Origin: an uncultured Flavobacteriaceae bacterium
GTDB taxonomy: Bacteria; Bacteroidota; Bacteroidia; Flavobacteriales; Flavobacteriaceae
NCBI GenBank assembly: GCA_934675205.1
Contig: CAKUPQ010000002.1
Span: 634,297-698,296, forward strand
Direction: 5' to 3'
Length of the DNA stretch: 64,000 nt
A program made the translations under genes and the position numbers. A model generated the notes under the pieces. The model had not been told where the DNA came from. It made no database searches and saw only the letters and a list, made by a program, of their open reading frames with translations. This document shows, one piece after another, positions 1-5,700 of the stretch. Within the stretch, counting starts at the first letter, position 1. Each line of letters opens with the position of its first letter.

Positions 1-1
1 A

Positions 2-259
2 CCTAATGGTTCATTAATTCGTATCATTCAAACTTCGGGAGCTATAAATGCTGATATAAATAATGATGGAAGTTTAATAGTAGTAACCAATGATAAAGGT
101 CAAGTTGTTTTACGAAAAGAAAATGGCTCTCAAGTTCGAATTATTTCTACCAGTAATTGTACCAATGCAAAATTTAATGGAAATGATATTTTAGTTACAA
201 AAACTAATGGAAAAATGGAACTACGAAAAGAAAACGGAAGTTTAATAAGAACAATTTAA
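2..259 (+). CDS. C-terminal fragment of a short-repeat protein (partial)
   Basis: The reading frame enters from the left edge and stops at TAA 257-259, leaving the last 85 residues of a longer protein. What remains is about two degenerate copies of a unit of roughly 37-40 residues. Each opens with NGSLIRII or NGSQVRII, passes through a DGSLIVV or GNDILVT strand and ends in VVLRK or MELRK; the chain closes with NGSLIRTI. Regular short strand/turn units of this kind suggest a beta-propeller or solenoid, but I do not recognise the family. It ends 8 nt before the nuclease gene at 268 on the same strand, so the two may be co-transcribed. That this is a real gene end is clear from the repeat pattern; its function is unknown. 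Confidence 0.7.
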   Translation, partial: PNGSLIRIIQTSGAINADINNDGSLIVVTNDKGQVVLRKENGSQVRIISTSNCTNAKFNGNDILVTKTNGKMELRKENGSLIRTI

Positions 260-267
260 TACTAAAT

Positions 268-1383
268 ATGCAATACAATCTTCTATTAAAACAAGTAAAA
301 TCCATAATAGATTTATACGAAAAACACGCAGAACTTTCGGGAGAACGATTCAATATTTTTTCGATTATGGGAATGGATTCAGATGAAGTCAGAACGCATT
401 CTGCCATTCTTGGAGAATTACTAAATCCAAAAGGAAATCATTCATTAGGGAGTAAACCTTTAGAATTATTTGTAAAACAGGTTTTTGAAAAAAATGACGA
501 TTTTGAATTAGATTATGAATCTTCAATTTGTGAAAAAGAACTTCATATCGGAAAAATAAATGAAGATAAGACTGAAGGAGGTAGAATTGATTTAATTTTA
601 AAAGATACAACAGGTTGTAAATTTGTGATAGAAAATAAAATTTATGCACCTGAACAAACAAATCAGTTAAAACGATACAAAACGGCTTATCCTGAAGCTA
701 AAATATTATATCTCACTTTAAAAGGAGATGAAAGTAAAGCACAAGACGATGTTGATTATCAAATTATTTCATACAAAACAGATATTCTGAATTGGATTGA
801 AGCTTGTGCTAAAGAAGCTTTTGACAAACCAATGGTAAGAGAAGTTCTCAACCAATATACTTATTTATTAAAAAAATTGACCAACCAAACTACAAATACA
901 GAAATGAAAGACGAATTAAAAGAAGTTATAAAAAATAATTATACTGAATCTTTAGAGATTTACAAGAATTTTGAAGAAGTTAGACAAGATTACGTTTCAG
1001 AAATTTTTGAAAAAATTAAAGGACAAAAAATTCACTCAGAAATAGATTGGAAAATAGAATTTGATAATGTTAAATTTAATATTTGGACATCAAAAGCATC
1101 AAAGACATTACTTTTTTCAGATAACAAAGATTCAATAAATTTTTATTATTTGAGATATGAATACTCTACGAATATGTTGTTTTTAGGAATTGTTCCGAGA
1201 AAATTTACCACAAATGAAAAATCGAGTGGGAAAAGGTCGGTTATTAGAGAAGAAATAAAAGATTTTAAAGAATCTGATTTAGTAACTGAATATCTGAAAC
1301 AAAATAATGTTATTGAAAAAATTCAAAATAAAATAAATTTATATATCAGCAATCATAAAAAAATATACTATCAAACAAAATAA
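268..1383 (+). CDS. PD-(D/E)XK nuclease superfamily protein (PDDEXK_4 type)
   Basis: This 371-residue protein looks like a member of the PD-(D/E)XK_4 nuclease family, whose members often sit near mobile elements and defence genes. The nuclease core is in the N-terminal half. It has an upstream acidic residue in HSAILGELLNP (around E50), then GGRIDLIL (D108), then FVIENKIYA with the E122-x-K124 pair, followed by a QLKRY helix. Together these give the D...ExK metal-binding signature. The C-terminal half (about 200-371) is a charged alpha/beta region with no motif I know. The first ATG at 268 leaves no room for a longer start because the previous gene ends at 259. A strong terminator follows directly. 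The DNA is very AT-rich, as is the whole left block. The family call is fairly firm; substrate and biological role are not visible. Confidence 0.8.
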   Translation: MQYNLLLKQVKSIIDLYEKHAELSGERFNIFSIMGMDSDEVRTHSAILGELLNPKGNHSLGSKPLELFVKQVFEKNDDFELDYESSICEKELHIGKINEDKTEGGRIDLILKDTTGCKFVIENKIYAPEQTNQLKRYKTAYPEAKILYLTLKGDESKAQDDVDYQIISYKTDILNWIEACAKEAFDKPMVREVLNQYTYLLKKLTNQTTNTEMKDELKEVIKNNYTESLEIYKNFEEVRQDYVSEIFEKIKGQKIHSEIDWKIEFDNVKFNIWTSKASKTLLFSDNKDSINFYYLRYEYSTNMLFLGIVPRKFTTNEKSSGKRSVIREEIKDFKESDLVTEYLKQNNVIEKIQNKINLYISNHKKIYYQTK

Positions 1384-1398
1384 AAAATTTTCTCAATC

Positions 1399-1428
1399 AA
1401 CCTCTATCGTAATGATAGAGGTTTTTTA
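1399..1428 (+). terminator. Rho-independent terminator after the PD-(D/E)XK gene
   Basis: A perfect 10-bp stem (AACCTCTATC / GATAGAGGTT) with a 5-nt loop (GTAAT, 1409-1413) is followed by a T-run at 1422-1427, 15 nt after the stop codon of the nuclease gene. Confidence 0.85.
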
Positions 1429-1453
1429 TTCAAAGTAAAAAAATCAAAACAAA

Positions 1454-1726
1454 ATGAAAAATTTTGATAATATACCAAGAGATGATGGAGCTATCTTGTT
1501 TAGAACAGAAAATAAATTTGGTGAATTAGATTGTGTTTTTGAGACTTGGATTTGGGACGGAATTCAGGCAAATTCGATAATTTTTCATAAAAATGATGTA
1601 TCTCATCTTTCTGATGAAGAGTTAGAAAAAATGATAAAAGAATCACTTATTTTTAAAAAAGATAATTCTGTTACCATTTCCCGAAAAAACGAAAAATATA
1701 CTTTTGTGAATTTTAATTTTGAGTAG
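1454..1726 (+). CDS. hypothetical protein, 90 aa
   Basis: A small soluble protein with no recognisable family. It begins MKNFDNIPRDDGAILF, has an aromatic stretch FETWIWDG near residue 30, and a central acidic helix (LSDEELEKMIKESL) followed by strands at the C-terminus (VTISRKNEKYTFVNFNFE). There is no signal peptide or membrane segment. It sits 25 nt beyond the terminator of the nuclease gene, so it needs its own promoter, although I see no good TAnnTTTG box in the gap. Codon composition and a sensible strand/helix pattern support a real gene. Its role is unknown. Confidence 0.6.
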   Translation: MKNFDNIPRDDGAILFRTENKFGELDCVFETWIWDGIQANSIIFHKNDVSHLSDEELEKMIKESLIFKKDNSVTISRKNEKYTFVNFNFE

Positions 1727-1747
1727 ATTCTGAAATAAATTCAGAAT
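1727..1747. repeat. Short palindrome ATTCTGAA-5-TTCAGAAT
   Basis: Eight-base perfect arms (1727-1734 and 1740-1747) lie at the 3' end of the 90-aa gene, overlapping its stop codon region, and are followed by GACAG. No T-run follows, so it is not a standard terminator. It resembles the short dispersed palindromes ending in AATGACA seen near 21110. Confidence 0.4.
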
Positions 1748-1785
1748 GACAGAATAAAGACCTTTTAAATAACCTCTTTTAAATT

Positions 1786-1995
1786 CTATTCTTCAGAAAT
1801 TTCAACAACAACATTTCCTAAGTCTTCTGATTTATGACCTGAAACTTCAAGAAAATGACCAAAAGCAGACATCGAAATTTTGATTTCTGTACCTGAAAAA
1901 GTTTCATTATCCAAATCTGTTTGTCCGTTATTTTTCATAACAGATTCTAATTGTTTAAGTTGTTTTTCATCAATATGAATAATTATTTGTGGCAT
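1786..1995 (-). CDS. hypothetical small protein, 69 aa, downstream of SLOG pair
   Basis: The third gene of a leftward operon: its ATG lies 2 nt beyond the stop codon of the SLOG gene ending at 1998. The protein starts with a hydrophobic strand (MPQIIIHID), then a basic helix (EKQLKQLESVMKNN), and ends in an acidic strand (NVVVEISEE). It is small, soluble and acidic, without a signal peptide. I do not recognise a family. The tight spacing argues that it acts with the two SLOG proteins, for instance as a partner or effector, but this is inference from position only. Confidence 0.6.
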   Translation of the reverse strand: MPQIIIHIDEKQLKQLESVMKNNGQTDLDNETFSGTEIKISMSAFGHFLEVSGHKSEDLGNVVVEISEE

Positions 1996-1997
1996 AA

Positions 1998-2369
1998 TTA
2001 TTTGGTTTTAGTATTAGAAAATATTTTTATAATTACTGTTTTTCCGAGTTTTTCGGCTTTAGTAATAGAATCTTTTGTTCCTGGAGATTTTCCGTCCCAA
2101 AAAGCGAACACAATATCGGAATATTCGACAATTTGAGTATTGCGAGCCGAACAGGCATTTCTTCCGAATTGTTCCCAATCAGGATTAAAAATGACAGTTT
2201 CTATGTTGTTTTCCAAAGCAAACTTTTCAGCCAAAGTATCCGCACCTTTTGCACCACCAGAAACAATTTCTCCAGGATTTATTTGGTTGTTTTTCAGAAA
2301 TTCATTCAGAAAAGAGGACAACATTTCGTAATCGGAAAAAGCTCTGCTTCCTATAATTGCAATTTTCAT
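1998..2369 (-). CDS. SLOG-family (YspA / cpYpsA-related) nucleotide-sensor protein, copy 1
   Basis: A 123-residue single-domain Rossmann-like protein of the SLOG superfamily (DprA/LOG relatives; YspA type). It shows the N-terminal strand and glycine turn MKIAIIGSR (7-9), the phosphate-binding signature SGGAKGAD at 37-44, a conserved NPDWEQFGRNA segment near 62-72, and the loop WDGKSPGTKDSI at 91-102. SLOG domains are thought to bind nucleotide-derived ligands, and many occur in conflict systems. The ATG overlaps the stop of the paralogous upstream gene by 4 nt, so the two are translationally coupled, and the small gene at 1786-1995 follows after 2 nt. The copies differ mainly in helices and the C-terminal tail (FSNTKTK here). 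The ligand is unknown. Confidence 0.85.
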   Translation of the reverse strand: MKIAIIGSRAFSDYEMLSSFLNEFLKNNQINPGEIVSGGAKGADTLAEKFALENNIETVIFNPDWEQFGRNACSARNTQIVEYSDIVFAFWDGKSPGTKDSITKAEKLGKTVIIKIFSNTKTK

Positions 2370-2734
2370 ACGATTAAATTTTCATAATGAGTAATAATAA
2401 CTTTTTTGTTTAGAGATTTTGCTTTTTCAATAGAATCTTTTGTTCCCGAAGATTTTCCGTCCCAAAAAGCAAACACAATATCCGAATTTTCGATAATAAG
2501 TGTATTTCGCATAAATCCGGCTCTTTTTCCGAAACGTTTCCAATCGGGTTTAAAAACAATCATTTCGATAGTGTTTTCCAAAGCAAATTTTTCAGCCAAA
2601 GTATCCGCACCTTTTGCACCACCAGAAACAACCGATTTTATGATAAGATTGTTTTCAGAGAGATAATTTTTAATTGTATCAGACAATAATTCATAATCTA
2701 AAAATGTCCGACTTCCGATAATTGCAATTTTCAT
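2366..2734 (-). CDS. SLOG-family (YspA / cpYpsA-related) nucleotide-sensor protein, copy 2
   Basis: First gene of the leftward SLOG operon and a tandem paralogue of the next gene. All the SLOG signatures are present: MKIAIIGSR, VSGGAKGADTLAEKFA, FKPDWKRFGKRAG and WDGKSSGTKDSI. The two genes share long identical nucleotide runs (for example across the GAKGADTLAEKF codons), so the duplication is recent or homogenised. The start follows a 12-nt leader from a promoter at 2750-2781 that matches the promoters of the genes at 2854 and 4485. The protein lacks a signal peptide or partner domain, so it would act as a cytosolic ligand sensor. Family call firm, function open. Confidence 0.85.
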   Translation of the reverse strand: MKIAIIGSRTFLDYELLSDTIKNYLSENNLIIKSVVSGGAKGADTLAEKFALENTIEMIVFKPDWKRFGKRAGFMRNTLIIENSDIVFAFWDGKSSGTKDSIEKAKSLNKKVIITHYENLIV

Positions 2735-2749
2735 AGTATTTAATTTTCT

Positions 2750-2781
2750 GCAAACATCGAATGAGCTAAAGCCAAACTATG
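2750..2781 (-). promoter_or_regulatory. Promoter of SLOG operon; copy i of a shared 32-bp element
   Basis: Read on the minus strand: CATAGTTTGGC, 12 variable bases, then GATGTTTGC. TTTG (-33) and GATGTTTG (-7) are 14 bp apart, exactly as in copies ii (2807-2838) and iii (4437-4468). The -7 box deviates from TAnnTTTG at its first base. The predicted start leaves a leader of about 12 nt to the SLOG ATG at 2734. Confidence 0.65.
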
Positions 2782-2817
2782 ACGTTCAAAAAAATATTTT
2801 AGACGACATAGTTTGGC
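2771..2817. repeat. 11-bp inverted repeat between divergent genes
   Basis: GCCAAACTATG (2771-2781) and CATAGTTTGGC (2807-2817) are perfect inverted copies. They are the -33 halves of the two divergent promoters of the SLOG operon and the 2854 gene, so the palindrome arises because the same promoter element is placed back to back. It could also be an operator for one regulator acting on both sides. Confidence 0.7.
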
Positions 2818-2838
2818 ATTTTCAAGTTTTAGATTTGC
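2807..2838 (+). promoter_or_regulatory. Promoter of the 157-aa gene; copy ii of the shared 32-bp element
   Basis: CATAGTTTGGC, 12 bases, TAGATTTGC. The -7 box TAGATTTG (2830-2837) is a perfect TAnnTTTG, and TTTG of the -33 region is at 2812-2815. Identity with copy iii extends to 32 of 36 bp (2803-2838 against 4433-4468). Predicted transcription start near 2842, leader 12 nt. Confidence 0.75.
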
Positions 2839-2853
2839 TTAAAAATAAATGTT

Positions 2854-3327
2854 ATGAATTTGAGTGAAAAACAATTTGAAATTTTCAAAATCCTAAAGGA
2901 TAAAGTCGAAAAAGAAGAGCAAAGAGCCATTGAATTCGGGAAACAGCTTAAAAATCAATTAGATGAAATGGTAAAAAGCGGAATTATTGACGATTATAAT
3001 TTTGATACAAATTTGATGTGTTTTACTTCTTCCAAAAAAGTAAACAAAAAATACAATGTGGAAGAAGGAGACCCGATTGCTGAATGTTTTTGGTATTTCT
3101 TGCCTAAAGAAGGATTAGAATTTTCAGATGGTTGGAACGAAAGTTATTTTACCAAAGGTACATTATTAGAAGATATGTATTTCGGATTTGCAATGCACTG
3201 CATTTGTTTTGACAGTAATTTAGCTACAGAAGATATTCTTGCGATTGATAGTGTTTGGATTGATATAAAAGTAGATTATCAGTTTTATACTAAAGATGAA
3301 TCTGAAAAAAACTCTTTGGAGAAATGA
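2854..3327 (+). CDS. hypothetical protein, 157 aa, co-regulated with SLOG and cREC genes
   Basis: An unrecognised soluble protein. The first 40 residues form a charged helix or coiled coil (EKQFEIFKILKDKVEKEEQR and on to a QLDEM segment). The middle holds aromatic strands (AECFWYFLP, FSDGWNESYF), and the end is acidic (IDSVWIDIKVDYQFYTKDES). No signal peptide or membrane segment. The ATG follows by 12 nt the start predicted from the shared promoter element at 2807-2838, and the SLOG operon diverges from the same 120-bp gap. That places it with the SLOG pair and the UVR-cREC gene in one likely regulon. No function can be assigned from sequence. Confidence 0.65.
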   Translation: MNLSEKQFEIFKILKDKVEKEEQRAIEFGKQLKNQLDEMVKSGIIDDYNFDTNLMCFTSSKKVNKKYNVEEGDPIAECFWYFLPKEGLEFSDGWNESYFTKGTLLEDMYFGFAMHCICFDSNLATEDILAIDSVWIDIKVDYQFYTKDESEKNSLEK

Positions 3328-3373
3328 TATCCGATTTGGAAATGTAAATATTCATAAACAAAAAAATAAAATT

Positions 3374-3604
3374 ATGGCACAAATTGTAAACAGAGGAAAA
3401 GAACTTGTTCGTATTAACCCGAAAAATGCACACAAAATAGAATATTCTACCAATGACGGAAGAAGTTGGACAGGTCGTTATTTTGGGAGTGCTTGTGGAG
3501 ATTTTCAGGAATTGATAAGTAATGGAAACGAAATATTAGCAACCACCTCCAAAGGGTTGTATTATTCTAAAAATGAAGGACGAGCTTGGATTAAAAGGAA
3601 TTAA
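3374..3604 (+). CDS. small Asp-box (BNR-like) repeat protein, 76 aa
   Basis: A small protein with two Asp-box motifs: STNDGRSW near residue 24 and SKNEGRAW near residue 67, matching the S-x-D/N-x-G-x-T/S-W pattern of BNR repeats in sialidase-like beta-propellers. Two boxes are too few for a complete propeller, so this is either a minimal unit or a remnant of a longer protein. I chose the ATG at 3374 (MAQIVNRGKEL). The frame is open further upstream to 3296, but that part overlaps the end of the previous gene and reads as unconserved basic residues. No signal peptide. Real as a coding stretch; role unknown. Confidence 0.6.
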   Translation: MAQIVNRGKELVRINPKNAHKIEYSTNDGRSWTGRYFGSACGDFQELISNGNEILATTSKGLYYSKNEGRAWIKRN

Positions 3605-3610
3605 ATTTGG

Positions 3611-3618
3611 TATATTTG
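3611..3618 (+). promoter_or_regulatory. -7 box TATATTTG upstream of UDG-like gene
   Basis: Perfect TAnnTTTG 22 nt before the ATG at 3641; a TTG at 3586-3588 is at a plausible -33 distance. Confidence 0.6.
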
Positions 3619-3640
3619 AGGAAATAAAAAAAATACACTT

Positions 3641-4372
3641 ATGAATAAGTTAGAATTAGAAAATAGAATTAAAGAAATTGACGAAGAAATTAGTAAAATA
3701 GTTTATCAAGGAAGAAAGGCTATTCACGATGGAATTGTTGATGTAGATGGATACTTGAATAGCGATTTAAAAATAATGTGGATTTTAAAAGAAGTCAATA
3801 GTGATAGTGATGAGGGAGAATGGGATATGAGAGATTTGTTCAAAGACTTCAAAGATGAAACAACTAATACAGGAATAAAAAAAGGTTGGGGAGGAACATA
3901 TCTTCCCTTAATTTATACAACGTATGGTATTATAAATAATTTAAAATGGAATGATATTCCATATATTTTTGATGATTATAATGTCGTTGAAACATTAAAA
4001 AAAGTTGCAATTGTAAATTTAAAAAAAGTATCAGGTTTAGCTCAAGCTGATGCTTCTGAACTACAATCTTTTCATAAAGAATTTGGAAACATTCTGAAAA
4101 AACAAATAGAATATTATCAGCCAAATGTAATATTATGTGGAGGAACGGGAGAGTTTTTAGATGAACTATTTTTAGATTTATTTAAAGAGAAATATATTGA
4201 GAATCAAGATGAAAAATCAAAAACAATATTCTATAAATATGATAATGCTATTATTGCGTATGCTTATCACCCAAGTTATGTGAAAAGAAAGGGAAGTAAT
4301 TTTGAAGAAGAATATTGTAATTCTATAATTAACAATGTTTTGGAGTGGAAAAATCAAGACTTGAAAAAATGA
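3641..4372 (+). CDS. uracil-DNA-glycosylase-fold protein (putative)
   Basis: A 243-residue protein that looks like a divergent member of the uracil-DNA glycosylase superfamily. After a helical N-terminus comes a first strand, LKIMWILKEVN (43-53), where family members carry motif 1. The middle has AIVNLKKVSG (123-132), the position of the 'trade-name' strand of family 4/5 enzymes, then a helix and PNVILCGG (161-168). Near the end is the HPS triad AYAYHPSYVKR (210-212), which corresponds to motif 2 that grips the DNA minor groove. The classical GEAPG-type active-site loop is not obvious (ILKEVNSDSDEGEW instead), so catalytic activity is uncertain. It has its own promoter box and terminator, so it is a single-gene unit inside the accessory block. 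Confidence 0.55.
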   Translation: MNKLELENRIKEIDEEISKIVYQGRKAIHDGIVDVDGYLNSDLKIMWILKEVNSDSDEGEWDMRDLFKDFKDETTNTGIKKGWGGTYLPLIYTTYGIINNLKWNDIPYIFDDYNVVETLKKVAIVNLKKVSGLAQADASELQSFHKEFGNILKKQIEYYQPNVILCGGTGEFLDELFLDLFKEKYIENQDEKSKTIFYKYDNAIIAYAYHPSYVKRKGSNFEEEYCNSIINNVLEWKNQDLKK

Positions 4373-4389
4373 TGAAACATTAAAACTTC

Positions 4390-4428
4390 AATCCCGAAAC
4401 CTAAAAATTTTCGGGATTTCTTGTTTTT
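4390..4428 (+). terminator. Terminator after UDG-like gene
   Basis: AATCCCGAAA (4390-4399) pairs with TTTCGGGATT (4409-4418) across a 9-nt loop, followed by TCTTGTTTTT. It lies just upstream of the cREC promoter. Confidence 0.75.
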
Positions 4429-4436
4429 CAAAACGA

Positions 4437-4468
4437 CATAGTTTGACTTTTTCGGGTTTTAGATTTGC
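4437..4468 (+). promoter_or_regulatory. Promoter of UVR-cREC gene; copy iii of the shared 32-bp element
   Basis: CATAGTTTGAC, 12 bases, TAGATTTGC; the -7 box TAGATTTG is at 4460-4467, TTTG at 4442-4445, spacing 14 bp as in the other two copies. Predicted start near 4472, which lies downstream of the upstream in-frame ATG at 4443 and so decides for the ATG at 4485. Confidence 0.75.
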
Positions 4469-4484
4469 AGGAAAACAAAAACAT

Positions 4485-5069
4485 ATGAATTACAAACTAC
4501 AACTTCTGCAAAAAGAGTGGGAACTCGAACATATCAGAGAGAAAAAAACACAGGCTCTCCAAAATATGAAATACGAAAAAGCGGCTCGTTTAAGAGATAT
4601 TGAAAAACAGTTGGAGCAGTCTGTTTCGGAAACAGTCAAAAGTCTTAAAAATTATTTCAACCATACGGTAATGACTGACAAAAACTATCACGAGTTAGAA
4701 GAAATAAGTAAAATCATATATTATTACGGACAGGACAAAAATCCTCTTTTGATAAGTAAAATTGAAGAGAAAAAAGTACTTTTATATCTTGATGACCTTC
4801 GTTCTGCTCCTGAAAAATTTGTTTTAGTTAAGAATTATGAAGAATTTACAGTATTTATTTTACAAAACGGATTACCTGATTTTATCTCGTTCGACCACGA
4901 TTTGGGTTTAGAAGAAAGCGGTTTTGACTGTGCTAAATGGTTAGTAAATTATTGTTTAGATTATCAGAAAAAATTACCCGAATTTGTGGTTCATAGTAAA
5001 AATCCTGTAGGAAAAGAAAACATTGAAAGTTTGTTGAATCATTTTAAAAAGACACAAAATGATTATTAA
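4485..5069 (+). CDS. UVR-motif / cyclic-phosphate-processing receiver (cREC) fusion protein
   Basis: A 194-residue protein with two parts. Residues 18-44 (REKKTQALQNMKYEKAARLR, then DIEKQLE) match the UVR helix-turn-helix pair found in UvrB, UvrC, McsA and ClpC, a protein-protein contact. Residues 97-192 match the cREC domain, a receiver-like fold predicted from comparative genomics to act on cyclic phosphates: VLLYLDDLRSAP (98-109), FISFDHDLG (133-141) and FVVHSKNP (167-174). The acidic and His residues (D103, D104, D137, H138, D139, H170) are intact. I start at 4485 rather than 4443 because the shared promoter at 4437-4468 overlaps the longer start. The link to the SLOG operon rests on that promoter. 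Substrate unknown. Confidence 0.75.
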   Translation: MNYKLQLLQKEWELEHIREKKTQALQNMKYEKAARLRDIEKQLEQSVSETVKSLKNYFNHTVMTDKNYHELEEISKIIYYYGQDKNPLLISKIEEKKVLLYLDDLRSAPEKFVLVKNYEEFTVFILQNGLPDFISFDHDLGLEESGFDCAKWLVNYCLDYQKKLPEFVVHSKNPVGKENIESLLNHFKKTQNDY

Positions 5070-5113
5070 CCACAAAGACAAAACCTTATCTGTCTTTTCC
5101 AAATAAAATTTGT

Positions 5114-5121
5114 TATCTTCG
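5114..5121 (+). promoter_or_regulatory. -7 box TATCTTCG upstream of DUF4256 gene
   Basis: Seven of eight bases of TAnnTTTG; the predicted start near 5126 fits the ATG at 5147 with a leader of about 20 nt. Confidence 0.45.
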
Positions 5122-5146
5122 TACTTATAAGCTATTGAATATAAAA

Positions 5147-5698
5147 ATGAAACTCTCGCAAGACCAGCAATCCAAACTTCTTAAAACTTTAAAAACCCGT
5201 TTTGAGAAGAATATGAATCGTCATCCGGGTTTGGATTGGAATAAAATTCAATCTAAACTGGAATCAAATCCCGATAAATTATTAATACTTCTTAAAATGG
5301 AAGAAACCGAAGGAGAGCCTGATGTAATTGATTATAATAAAGATTCAGATGAATATATCTTTTGCGATTGTTCTCCCGAAAGTCCGAAAGGAAGACGAAG
5401 TATTTGTTACGACAGACAGGCATTGGATTCCCGAAAAGAACACAAACCGAAAAACAGTGCTTTGGATTTAGCCAACGAAATCGGAATCGAAATATTAGAT
5501 GAAAATCAATATCGAAAATTACAAGAATTAGAAAAATTCGATACAAAAACTTCGAGTTGGATAAAAACTCCCGATAATATCCGAAAATTAGGAGGAGCTT
5601 TGTTTTGTGATTTCCGTTACGGAACGGTTTTTACCTATCACAACGGAGCCGAATCATATTATGGAGCTAGAGGTTTTAGAGGAATTTTAAAAATTTAA
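5147..5698 (+). CDS. DUF4256 domain-containing protein
   Basis: A 183-residue protein matching the DUF4256 family: an N-terminal helix followed by a HPGLDW motif (RFEKNMNRHPGLDW), an EGEPDVIDYN segment, the cysteine-bearing CDCSPESPKGRRSICYD stretch, a helical segment EIGIEILDENQYRKLQ and a C-terminal FRYGTVFTYHNGAESYYGAR region with conserved aromatics. The family has no established function. I use the ATG at 5147; a TTG four codons upstream (5135) is possible but weaker. The stop codon lies 2 nt before the convergent CDF transporter stop, so the genes meet tail to tail without a visible terminator. It closes the accessory block on the right. Confidence 0.8.
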   Translation: MKLSQDQQSKLLKTLKTRFEKNMNRHPGLDWNKIQSKLESNPDKLLILLKMEETEGEPDVIDYNKDSDEYIFCDCSPESPKGRRSICYDRQALDSRKEHKPKNSALDLANEIGIEILDENQYRKLQELEKFDTKTSSWIKTPDNIRKLGGALFCDFRYGTVFTYHNGAESYYGARGFRGILKI

Positions 5699-5700
5699 AT

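Noticed and set aside
3296..3373. Longer start of the Asp-box protein
   Set aside because: It overlaps the end of the previous gene and encodes basic residues without family resemblance.
4443..4484. Upstream ATG for the UVR-cREC gene (MTFSGFRFAGKQKH)
   Set aside because: This segment is the shared promoter element itself; the predicted transcription start lies downstream of it.
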